DNA of 49,049 bases, taken from the NCBI GenBank assembly GCA_937907215.1, contig CALESG010000006.1, forward strand, positions 1 to 49,049, read 5' to 3'. The notes under the pieces are model-generated. The model had not been told where the DNA came from. It saw nothing but the letters and a program-made list of their open reading frames with translations, and did not search any database. Origin of the DNA: an uncultured Ruminococcus sp. GTDB taxonomy: Bacteria; Bacillota; Clostridia; Oscillospirales; Ruminococcaceae. Shown one piece after another: positions 33,508 through 41,265 of the stretch. The translations under genes were made by a program, and so were the position numbers. Within the stretch, counting starts at the first letter, position 1. The number at the start of each line of letters is the position of its first letter.

Positions 33508-34263
33508 ATGCGTCTTGACAAGTACCTGTCGAAGCGAACATCATTTTCAAGAAACGATATAAAAAAGCTTGCTGCATCAAAAAAAATCTGTGTAAACAAT
33601 ATCATAGCACTAAGAGCCGATATGAATATCAATGAAGAAACAGATAATATAACCATTAACAATTTGCCTGTGAGAAAGGAAGAATTTCTTACTCTCTTGA
33701 TGAATAAACCGGATGGTTATATAAGTGCAACAGAAGATAAAACAGAAAAAACTGTTATCGATCTTTTGCCAAAAGAATTTCAAGGTCAAAATTTATCGCC
33801 TGTTGGTCGTCTTGATAAGGACACTACCGGTTTGCTTTTATTGACAAATGATGGAAACATGCTGCACGATCTCACTTCTCCAAAAAAACATATTCCAAAA
33901 TATTATAAGGCGTCTCTCGCAGAAAAATTCACGCCCAAAGCAGCTGAACTTATTGCAAACGGAATAACTCTGAAGGACGGTACAAAGTGTCTTCCTGCAA
34001 AGGCTGTTGCTATAAGCGATGATGCTTTTGAAATAATAATATGCATAAATGAGGGAAAATATCATCAGGTAAAACGTATGCTTGCTGCCACAGGAAATCG
34101 TGTTAAAAATCTTTCTAGAATAGCAATAGGAGAATTCATTATACCGCAAGATCTGCCTGCAGGAAGCGTGCGTATCATGACAGACAAAGATTTGTGCAAA
34201 GTGTTTAAAACACAGGATATATTTTTATCTCTTGTTAATTTATTTAGGAAATGTTCGTCATAA
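33508..34263 (+). CDS. Pseudouridine synthase, RsuA/RluB family
   Basis: A 251-residue rRNA pseudouridine synthase. S4 domain at the N-terminus (MRLDKYLSKRTSFSRNDIKK) and the catalytic Asp in VGRLDKDTTGLLLLTNDG; GKYHQVKRMLAATGNRVKNL is the second family motif. It acts on ribosomal RNA; the target uridine (RsuA- or RluB-type) is not decided here. AAAGGAG before the ATG at 33508 excludes the longer frame that would begin inside the repeat. Confidence 0.92.
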   Translation: MRLDKYLSKRTSFSRNDIKKLAASKKICVNNIIALRADMNINEETDNITINNLPVRKEEFLTLLMNKPDGYISATEDKTEKTVIDLLPKEFQGQNLSPVGRLDKDTTGLLLLTNDGNMLHDLTSPKKHIPKYYKASLAEKFTPKAAELIANGITLKDGTKCLPAKAVAISDDAFEIIICINEGKYHQVKRMLAATGNRVKNLSRIAIGEFIIPQDLPAGSVRIMTDKDLCKVFKTQDIFLSLVNLFRKCSS

Positions 34264-34302
34264 TAAATGAATTATTGAAGAAAAGTTTGTGCAATAAACG
34301 AC

Positions 34303-34331
34303 TTGAAAAATACTGAAAATTCTGTTATTAT
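34303..34331 (+). promoter_or_regulatory. Promoter of the msmX-type ATPase gene
   Basis: TTGAAA (34303-34308), 17-base spacer, TATTAT (34326-34331). Confidence 0.72.
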
Positions 34332-34399
34332 ATTATTGTACAAAAGTGTGCAGGAAACTGCCACTTAATGATATGAAAAAGTATAGGAGGAATTGCTCA

Positions 34400-35515
34400 A
34401 TGGCAAGTTTATCATTAAGACACATTTATAAGAAATATCCTGGCAACGTAGTTGCTGTTAAGGACGTAAACATCGAAATCGAAGACAAGGAATTTATCGT
34501 TCTGGTTGGACCTTCCGGTTGTGGTAAGTCAACAACCCTTAGAATGATCGCAGGTCTTGAAGAAATTTCTGAAGGTGAACTGTATATCGGTGACCGTCTT
34601 GTAAACGATATTGCTCCTAAGGACAGAGATATTGCAATGGTATTCCAGAACTACGCTCTTTATCCTCATATGACAGTATTTGACAACATGGCATTTGGTC
34701 TGAAGCTCCGTAAAGTTCCTAAGGATGAAATCGCTCGCAAGGTTAAGGAAGCTGCAAAGATTCTTGACCTTAGCCACCTGCTTGACCGTAAGCCAAAGGC
34801 TATGTCTGGTGGTCAAAGACAGCGTGTTGCACTCGGTCGTGCTATCGTTCGTAATCCACAAGTATTCCTCCTCGACGAGCCGCTTTCTAACCTCGATGCT
34901 AAGCTCCGTGCTCAGATGAGAACAGAAATTTCTAAGCTCCACAAAAAGCTCGGTACAACATTTATCTATGTAACACATGACCAGACAGAGGCTATGACAA
35001 TGGGTGACCGTATCGTAGTTATGAAGGACGGTATCATTCAGCAGATCGATACTCCACAGGCTCTGTACGAAAGACCTGGCAACAAGTTCGTTGCTGGATT
35101 CCTTGGTTCTCCACAGATGAACTTTGTTGATGCTGTACTGAAAAAGGGCAATGGCTATTATGTAGAATTTGCCGGCGGTGCAACTATCGATATTCCTGCT
35201 GCTAAGGTTACTAACGATCTGGCTAAGTATGTTAACAAGGAAGTTATTATGGGTATTCGTCCTGAAGCTATCCATGATGATGAAATGTTCCTGTCTACTG
35301 CTACAACAGGTATTGTAAATGCAAATGTAGAAATCACAGAAATGATGGGTGCTGAAACATTCCTTTACCTGAACTGCAATGGCGTTCAGATGACAGCTCG
35401 TGTTGATCCACGTTCTACAGCTAAGAGCCAGGATGTTATCAAGGTTGCTCTTGATCCAAACAAGATCCACCTGTTCGATAAGGATGCTGACAACAATCCT
35501 ACAATCATTAACTGA
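34400..35515 (+). CDS. msmX: Carbohydrate ABC transporter ATPase, MsmX/UgpC type
   Basis: A 371-residue ATPase with Walker A GPSGCGKSTTLRMIAGLEE, Q-loop, signature MSGGQRQRVALGRAIVRNP, Walker B VFLLDEPLSNLDAKLR and the H-loop VTHDQTEAMTMGDRI, followed by a MalK-type C-terminal regulatory (TOBE/OB) domain. In Firmicutes such stand-alone ATPases power several sugar importers. No permease or binding protein is next to it. Codons look more optimised than in neighbours, suggesting high expression. AGGAGG before the ATG at 34400 decides the start. One-gene unit with its own promoter and terminator. Confidence 0.93.
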   Translation: MASLSLRHIYKKYPGNVVAVKDVNIEIEDKEFIVLVGPSGCGKSTTLRMIAGLEEISEGELYIGDRLVNDIAPKDRDIAMVFQNYALYPHMTVFDNMAFGLKLRKVPKDEIARKVKEAAKILDLSHLLDRKPKAMSGGQRQRVALGRAIVRNPQVFLLDEPLSNLDAKLRAQMRTEISKLHKKLGTTFIYVTHDQTEAMTMGDRIVVMKDGIIQQIDTPQALYERPGNKFVAGFLGSPQMNFVDAVLKKGNGYYVEFAGGATIDIPAAKVTNDLAKYVNKEVIMGIRPEAIHDDEMFLSTATTGIVNANVEITEMMGAETFLYLNCNGVQMTARVDPRSTAKSQDVIKVALDPNKIHLFDKDADNNPTIIN

Positions 35516-35550
35516 TTTAGTTATTAAATTGCAAACAGCATAATATAAAG

Positions 35551-35584
35551 AAGTCCCGTTTGGTTTTCACCAGACGGGACTTTT
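35551..35584. terminator. Bidirectional terminator between the ABC ATPase and alr
   Basis: AAGTCCCGT / ACGGGACTT stem with inner TTGG/CCAG pairing and TTTT. Confidence 0.88.
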
Positions 35585-35593
35585 AGCTTATGT

Positions 35594-36721
35594 TTATTCA
35601 ATTACAATTCGTGGAACTCTTTTTGAAATACCGCATACTATTTCATAACCTATAGTTCCATAAAGCGAAGCAAGCTTATCTGCTGTTATTTCACAATTTC
35701 CAAAAAGCGTTACTTCATCACCAGACTGTACAAGCTCTGATATTTCGGTAACATCAAGCATAAGCTGATCCATACAAACTCTGCCTAATATAGGACATTT
35801 TTTGCCGTGTACAAGTGCATATCCCTTACTTGAAAGCAGTCTTGCATAGCCATCTGCATAACCTACTGTTACTGTGGCGACTTTTCTGGTTTCACTCGCT
35901 GTATATGTTCTTCCATAACTAATGCAATCGCCTTCAAAAACATCTTTAACCTGCGATATAACGCTCTTAAAAGTCATTACCGGCTTTAGTTCGATTGGAA
36001 GTTCTACCGGATAATTAGGAAGTAAACCATACATTATAATGCCAATTCTCGCAAGAGTACAGCGTTCATTTGGACGTACTATACTCGCAGCACTATTCAT
36101 ACAGTGTATATGCTGCAATTTATGTCCACACTCGGCAAGACGGTCATAAACATTGAAAATACGCTTTTCCTGCATTTTTGTGTACTCAACATCACATGGT
36201 ATTTCAGAATCTGCAACTGCAAAGTGAGTGTATATTCCTTCTATAGAAAGCATCTCCATATCAAAAAGCGGAAGCAATTCATTAACACAAGCTTCAGTAT
36301 CCTTAGACTGAAAACCTATTCTTCCCATTCCAGTATCCAATTTTATATGACAACGTATAGGTGCATTGGCATTAGCACAAAGTTCCTTTGCATATGACGA
36401 TGACATCACGCCTTGAATGATATTATACTTGGCTATATCAGCTGCACATTCCGGAGGAGTATAACCAAGAATAAATATTTCAGCATTCGGACAGATTTTT
36501 CTTACCGAAAGTGCTTCTTCAAGATTTGATACAGCAAACCATGATACCCCAAGTTCCAAAAGCTTTTTGCATACAGCTTCATCACCATGACCATAAGCAT
36601 TAGCTTTTACTACAGCCATAAATTGAGTGTTCTGTGGTAAAACCTTCTTTACAGATTCAACATTATGAGCAAGTGCAGAAAGATCTATCTCTGCCCATGC
36701 ACGATGTAAAACCTTCTTCAT
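35594..36721 (-). CDS. alr: Alanine racemase
   Basis: A 375-residue PLP enzyme that makes D-alanine for peptidoglycan. N-terminal barrel with the PLP lysine in FMAVVKANAYGHG, IKLDTGMGRIGF, HCMNSAAS; C-terminal domain with SYGRTYTAS, VGYADGYARLLS, CMDQLMLDVT and GTIGYEIVCGISKRVPR. GAAGG precedes the ATG. Single gene; the family B element at 36753-36886 lies upstream. Confidence 0.97.
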   Translation of the reverse strand: MKKVLHRAWAEIDLSALAHNVESVKKVLPQNTQFMAVVKANAYGHGDEAVCKKLLELGVSWFAVSNLEEALSVRKICPNAEIFILGYTPPECAADIAKYNIIQGVMSSSYAKELCANANAPIRCHIKLDTGMGRIGFQSKDTEACVNELLPLFDMEMLSIEGIYTHFAVADSEIPCDVEYTKMQEKRIFNVYDRLAECGHKLQHIHCMNSAASIVRPNERCTLARIGIIMYGLLPNYPVELPIELKPVMTFKSVISQVKDVFEGDCISYGRTYTASETRKVATVTVGYADGYARLLSSKGYALVHGKKCPILGRVCMDQLMLDVTEISELVQSGDEVTLFGNCEITADKLASLYGTIGYEIVCGISKRVPRIVIE

Positions 36722-36752
36722 AAAAAATGCCTTCTTTCAAATATATTTATTA

Positions 36753-36886
36753 TAAGAACCTGTATTTATAGGATGATTCATATGCCTTCATTGAAAAAAC
36801 TCACCATACTACATCACTTCTTGCCTTGTCCTTTGAAAAATTATGCTCAAAAATCCACACATCTTCCCTATGAATACAGGTTCTAA
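36753..36886. repeat. Family B inverted-repeat element, 134 bp (MITE-like)
   Basis: Ends TAAGAACCTGTATTTATAGG and the complement of TTAGAACCTGTATTCATAGG. One half, read on the minus strand, aligns for 50 bases with 1022-1188. Non-coding. It occupies most of the gap between alr and the next gene; the remaining bases to 37027 show no feature I can name. Confidence 0.78.
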
Positions 36887-37027
36887 AATAGTATTTATTT
36901 TTCACTGCACAAGTGCAAATGCTTAATAACAAATACAACTGATATTTAAAGCAATAAAATAAGTCCTTGCATTATTTATAATAATGCGTTATAATTAAAG
37001 TAAACAATGAAAGTAGGAGCGTATATA

Positions 37028-37711
37028 ATGCCAAAACTGATAAAAGATGAACGATATAATGATATGACCTTTTTACAACAAAAGGATAAGACAGTATGCT
37101 TTACAGGACATCGGACTCAAAAATTTCTTGACAATATTCAAATACCTGAAAAAATTATTATCAATAGTATTAAAATACTGCTCACCCTTATGACCGAAGA
37201 TGCCTATAATCGTGGTGCAAGATATTTCTTAACAGGAATGGCATATGGCGTTGACCTATGGGCTGGCGAACTGCTTCTATATATGAAACAATTCCTACCT
37301 GATCTGCATATCATCGCTGTTGTGCCTCATCAATATCATGAAAACTACTTTTATGGCAGAGAAAAAGAACTTCTTTATAAAATAAGCGATTCCTCTGATG
37401 CCGTTGTATGTACCGCAGAAACGCCTTCAAAATGGTGCTTTATAAAACGCAATGACTATATGCTCGAACATTCCAGCACCGTACTTGGCATACTTCATGT
37501 AAATGAAGGCGGCACTTTATATACACTTAAAAAGGCAGCAAAAAAACAAATCCCACGGCGTATTATAAATGTTCAGGATTACCGCTGCTTGATCCCTATG
37601 CTTGAACGCTTTCCCGAAATATGCCGGCTTTCTCTGCCATCTCAGCAATATGAATTTTGTAAAAAGAATCCCATGCTCCTATATCAATGCGGATTATTCA
37701 AACAGGACTGA
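37028..37711 (+). CDS. SLOG-family protein (DUF1273/YpsA-like)
   Basis: A 227-residue Rossmann-like protein. TVCFTGHRTQKFL near the N-terminus, RGARYFLTGMAYGVDLWAGE, IIAVVPHQYHENYFYGREKE, RNDYMLEHSSTVLGIL and NEGGTLYTLKKAAKKQ follow the DUF1273 pattern of nucleotide- or ligand-binding SLOG domains. The biochemical role is not established. GGAG 6 bases before the ATG at 37028 decides the start. Its 3' end overlaps the convergent queH by 28 bases. Confidence 0.83.
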   Translation: MPKLIKDERYNDMTFLQQKDKTVCFTGHRTQKFLDNIQIPEKIIINSIKILLTLMTEDAYNRGARYFLTGMAYGVDLWAGELLLYMKQFLPDLHIIAVVPHQYHENYFYGREKELLYKISDSSDAVVCTAETPSKWCFIKRNDYMLEHSSTVLGILHVNEGGTLYTLKKAAKKQIPRRIINVQDYRCLIPMLERFPEICRLSLPSQQYEFCKKNPMLLYQCGLFKQD

Positions 37712-38349
37712 TCAGCCTTTTCACGCATACGCACTGCCTTACTATATACACATCCGCAGAAATCCTGCCTGTATAAATTATATTCCTTGGAAAGTGCTAT
37801 TGACCTTAAATATCCGCCCTTTTTCTTAAAATCAGAATAGAGCCATACTGCACCGTATTCTTTACAAAGCTGCACGCCCTTTTCATTGATAAACTCAGCA
37901 TCTTTATGAGGACTTATCGAAAGTGTCGTAGTTACAAAATCAGCACTTTCTGCCGCTGCTTTTTTAATAGTTTCAGCAAGCCGAAGTCCTATACATTTTC
38001 GGCATCGCTCGCCACGCTCCGGCTCATTTTCAAGACCCTTTGCAAGTTCATTAAAACGCTCCGGACAATATTCACCGCCAATAACTTCAACAGGATTCTG
38101 AAGTGGCAGCTCGGAAATAAGTCTTTTAACTTCGGACAATCTGTATAAATATTCCTCCTGTGGAAAAATGTTCGGATTATAAAAAAAGAGCCGGATCTTA
38201 AAATATCGGCTTAGCGTTTCCAGCACATAGCTGCTGCATGGTGCACAACATACATGAAGAAACAGCACAGGCACTCTGTCTTTTGGCAGAGTGCTTATTA
38301 TCTGTTCCATTTTTAATTGATAATTAACTTTGGACTTATTTGGAATCAT
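37684..38349 (-). CDS. queH: Epoxyqueuosine reductase QueH
   Basis: A 221-residue enzyme that performs the last step of queuosine synthesis in tRNA. Family cysteine clusters are present: LHVCCAPCSSYVLE, GERCRKCIGLRLAET and RQDFCGCVYS, which bind an iron-sulfur cluster and a second metal. No other queuosine gene is in the window. GAGGA lies before the ATG. Probably cotranscribed with ricT, which ends 26 bases upstream. Confidence 0.92.
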   Translation of the reverse strand: MIPNKSKVNYQLKMEQIISTLPKDRVPVLFLHVCCAPCSSYVLETLSRYFKIRLFFYNPNIFPQEEYLYRLSEVKRLISELPLQNPVEVIGGEYCPERFNELAKGLENEPERGERCRKCIGLRLAETIKKAAAESADFVTTTLSISPHKDAEFINEKGVQLCKEYGAVWLYSDFKKKGGYLRSIALSKEYNLYRQDFCGCVYSKAVRMREKADQSCLNNPH

Positions 38350-38375
38350 TGCAATTTTCCTCTAAACTTTTTATA

Positions 38376-39242
38376 TTACTTATCCTCTAATTCCTTTAGT
38401 GCTTTCAATTCATCATTATTTACCTTTATACGACTATCACGCAATATTTTTACATCATCACGAGTAGTTTTTACAGGAACATCGGACTTATCTGTCAGAA
38501 CTTTAATTACACCGGTAAGCGGATTAGCCTCCACAACTTTACCCTTTGTTCCATCGGCAAGTATTACCAATGCACCGTTTTTCGGAGTTATTTTAAGAAG
38601 CTCTTCATAGGTATTCTGTTCATGTTTAAGGCAGCACATAAGTCTGCCGCAGCAGCCGGAAATTTTAGAAGGATTCAAAGAAAGTCCCTGTTCCTTTGCC
38701 ATTTTAATTGAAACAGGCTGAAAGTCCGGAAGATGAGCTTTGCAGCAAAATTCTCTTCCGCATATGCCTATTCCGCCAAGCATTTTAGCTTTATCACGAA
38801 CACCTATTTGTCTAAGCTCGATACGTGTACGGAAAACAGATGCCAGATCCTTTACCAATTCACGAAAATCCACACGATTTTCAGCGGTAAAATAAAACAA
38901 AAGCTTACTATTGTCAAATGTACACTCAACATCTACAAGATGCATATCAATTCCACGATATGCTATCTTTTCTTCGCATATAATTGCTGCCCTCTCTTCT
39001 TTTTTCTTATTGGCAGCAATTATTCTCAAATCCTCTTTTGTAGCAATTCTAACTATATTTTTTAAAGGTGTCGTAATATCAGATTTCGGCACTTTTTTAT
39101 TTGGGATCATTACCTCACCACATTCCAGACCTCTGGATGTTTCGGTAATTACCTTATCTCCAAGCTTCACTTCAATATCACCGGGAGCAAAATAATAAAC
39201 CTTGCCTCCGTTTTTAAAGCGAACGCCTATAATATCAACCAT
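38376..39242 (-). CDS. ricT: PSP1-domain regulator RicT (YaaT)
   Basis: A 288-residue protein with the PSP1 C-terminal domain. Cysteine-rich core IGICGREFCCKAHLPDF and SKISGCCGRLMCCLKHEQNT, which holds an iron-sulfur cluster in the RicA-RicF-RicT complex; in Bacillus that complex promotes RNase Y-dependent mRNA maturation and phosphorelay signalling. It starts 16 bases after holB ends; holB-yaaT is the usual Firmicute order. Confidence 0.94.
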   Translation of the reverse strand: MVDIIGVRFKNGGKVYYFAPGDIEVKLGDKVITETSRGLECGEVMIPNKKVPKSDITTPLKNIVRIATKEDLRIIAANKKKEERAAIICEEKIAYRGIDMHLVDVECTFDNSKLLFYFTAENRVDFRELVKDLASVFRTRIELRQIGVRDKAKMLGGIGICGREFCCKAHLPDFQPVSIKMAKEQGLSLNPSKISGCCGRLMCCLKHEQNTYEELLKITPKNGALVILADGTKGKVVEANPLTGVIKVLTDKSDVPVKTTRDDVKILRDSRIKVNNDELKALKELEDK

Positions 39243-39258
39243 ATATCAAAAATCCTTT

Positions 39259-40224
39259 CTATCTGCCCATCATAAGTTCTGCACACAAGGCAGAAAGCGT
39301 GAGCTGCAAGTTTACATTAGCATTTATGGCAGCGTAGGCGTTTAATATGCATTTATGAAAGTGCTGCCCACGTGACGAAGAAAGCCTGCCTGCAAGCAGC
39401 TTTGCACCATCAGGGTCGCAGCTTATGCACGGCAATGCTTGATCCATTCGCAATACCGAAGCATCTCGAAAGACCTTTTCAAGCATACCAATAAATGCTG
39501 TCGTTTCATTTCTCTCGGTACTGCCGTTGTAAAACACTCTCAGCAAATCATATTCACGCTTTTCTATTATACAACGAACAGCCTCTTTTGTCAACGCTAC
39601 AAGTTGCCTAACCTTTTCATTTTCAATATAATCCTTGCATCTGCCGATATTTCCATGAAAGCAGGCAACAGCGTCTTTAGCATCTTCCTTTGCAAAACCC
39701 ATTTCATCCAGTGCCTGCAATGCTTCATATTCAGTACATTCAGAAACTCCGAACGGAATAAGTCTTGATAAAATTGTGGGCAATAATGCCTGTCCGGAAG
39801 CGGCAGTAAAGATAAAATACGTAAATGCAGGCGGCTCTTCAATAACCTTTAAAAGAATATTCTGCGAACGAATATCCATTTTATCACAGTCATCAAATAT
39901 ATAGATTTTTTTATCACCGCTGTTTGGTGCAACAATTGCATCTGCACAAATCTCTCTTACAGTATTAACTGAAAATCCGCCAAGCTTGCCGCTGTGTTCT
40001 GCCCATACAACATCAGGATGAACATCATTTTGTATTGTTCTGCAATTTTTACAATGACCGCATGGTGCGTTTTGGCTTTCGCAAAGCAAAAGCTGTGCAA
40101 ACCATCTGCTAAGTGCTTTTTTGCCTGTACCCTTATCTCCATAAAAGAAAATGCACTGGGCAAGTCTATCACCATTTGCCATTTTAATAAGAGAGCTGCG
40201 TAAATTTTCGTTGCCATACAACAT
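39259..40224 (-). CDS. holB: DNA polymerase III subunit delta'
   Basis: A 321-residue clamp-loader subunit. FFYGDKGTGKKALSRWFAQL is a P-loop-like segment, CGHCKNCRTIQ a zinc module, and SQNILLKVIEEPP and TILSRLIPF are the sensor regions. The usual SRC motif reads SRL here, so the arginine is kept and the cysteine lost. Family length is normal. No strong ribosome site is seen directly before the ATG. Confidence 0.92.
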   Translation of the reverse strand: MLYGNENLRSSLIKMANGDRLAQCIFFYGDKGTGKKALSRWFAQLLLCESQNAPCGHCKNCRTIQNDVHPDVVWAEHSGKLGGFSVNTVREICADAIVAPNSGDKKIYIFDDCDKMDIRSQNILLKVIEEPPAFTYFIFTAASGQALLPTILSRLIPFGVSECTEYEALQALDEMGFAKEDAKDAVACFHGNIGRCKDYIENEKVRQLVALTKEAVRCIIEKREYDLLRVFYNGSTERNETTAFIGMLEKVFRDASVLRMDQALPCISCDPDGAKLLAGRLSSSRGQHFHKCILNAYAAINANVNLQLTLSALCAELMMGR

Positions 40225-40340
40225 GATACTTCACCGCCATTACCTGCATGTTTTGTCATTATTATTATACAACATTTTTGCTTTATGGTCAATAAGAAAT
40301 ATAAAAGTCGGTATTATGATTTAAATTCATACCTGTCTAA

Positions 40341-40382
40341 AACAAAAACAGTCACCGTTTTTCTTTTTGTGACTGTTTTTTA
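40341..40382. terminator. Terminator downstream of folT
   Basis: AACAGTCAC and GTGACTGTT with a T-rich loop; T runs on both strands. Confidence 0.8.
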
Positions 40383-40396
40383 TAAATAAAAAGTTT

Positions 40397-40449
40397 TTAG
40401 AACTTTTGTTCATAAGGAAGCCGTCAGGCGAGCTTTGTGCGGTGTTGCC
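40397..40449. repeat. Hybrid repeat: family B end joined to family A half
   Basis: TTAGAACTTTTGTTCATAAGG resembles the family B terminus and is followed directly by GCCGTCAGGCGA plus GCTTTGTGCGGTGTTGCC, the right half of family A. It starts on the base after the folT stop codon (read on the minus strand). Confidence 0.65.
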
Positions 40450-41070
40450 TTAAACATTGACTCTTCTTCTTTTAATATTAAAGACCTTTTTATACGCCAT
40501 AAGTGCTGCCGGAAGTATTACAAAAAGCAACGGCAGATCGAGTCCAAGTTCAAGTACATTCTTAGTAACTCTTGCAACAATAGCAGTACCATATGCAGCC
40601 TGTGGTATAAATCCGTAATGCATATTAAGAGCAGTATTCAAAAGCAGATTTATTATAATAACATCGCAAAGTCTTGCGGCAACTATTCTTATTATAAATC
40701 CAACATTCTTTTTTGCACGGCTTGTGTTTTCGCTTATATTATCATAAGCTTTATGATAAAGGAACACGCCGTAAATAAGACCCTGTAAGCCTGCCACAAG
40801 CACATATATCGGCAAAAACGCACCTGTCGGATGAGCTATAAATCCTACAATATCGCACGCCAGACCAGCTGTAAAGCCTACAAATGGTCCAAAAAGCATA
40901 CCTATTATAGCTATAGCAATAAATGCGAAATTCAGCTTTACAAAACCAATGTCTATTGAAAGCATTTCTATAAGCATTGATAAACCTACAAGCATTGCTG
41001 TAAGTGTGAGTGTACGGATCTGCTTAAACTCTTTTGCAGATGTTGCCAATGAATTAAATAAGCCTTTCAT
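40450..41070 (-). CDS. folT: ECF transporter S component, folate-type (FolT)
   Basis: A 206-residue membrane protein with about six hydrophobic segments (LTLTAMLVGLSMLIEMLS, LNFAFIAIAIIGMLFGPFV, AGLACDIVGFIAHPTGAF, LPIYVLVAGLQGLIYGVFLY). It is the substrate-binding subunit of an energy-coupling-factor importer. The THF riboswitch in front of it (41150-41252) argues for folate. The EcfA/EcfT module is not in the window. AGGAGG before the ATG at 41070 decides the start. Confidence 0.92.
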   Translation of the reverse strand: MKGLFNSLATSAKEFKQIRTLTLTAMLVGLSMLIEMLSIDIGFVKLNFAFIAIAIIGMLFGPFVGFTAGLACDIVGFIAHPTGAFLPIYVLVAGLQGLIYGVFLYHKAYDNISENTSRAKKNVGFIIRIVAARLCDVIIINLLLNTALNMHYGFIPQAAYGTAIVARVTKNVLELGLDLPLLFVILPAALMAYKKVFNIKRRRVNV

Positions 41071-41149
41071 TTTAAAACCTCCTGAAAGTTCGTGCTTCAT
41101 GCACATAAGATCAAGGGCTTAAACGAAAGGCTCTTTATTCTTATGAACA

Positions 41150-41252
41150 TTCAGCGGGATGCGATAACGATACCGCAAGGTATAAAAACCTTTTCGTTCC
41201 GGCAACAACTCCCCGTCTGCCGATCACTTAACGCACCGTTATCTACTCTGAA
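41150..41252 (-). promoter_or_regulatory. Tetrahydrofolate (THF) riboswitch
   Basis: On the minus strand the sequence opens TTCAGAGTAGATAACGGTGC and continues GCGTTAAGTG, the conserved THF-I core; it closes with GTTATCGCATCCCGCTGAA, which pairs back (TTCAG/CTGAA and ATAACG/CGTTAT). It ends 80 bases before the folT start, where it can control ribosome access or termination. Confidence 0.88.
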
Positions 41253-41265
41253 ATATTTTTTGTTT

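Noticed and set aside
34529..35470. Long open frame opposite the ABC ATPase gene
   Set aside because: It is a shadow of the optimised codon use on the plus strand; no ribosome site and no family resemblance.
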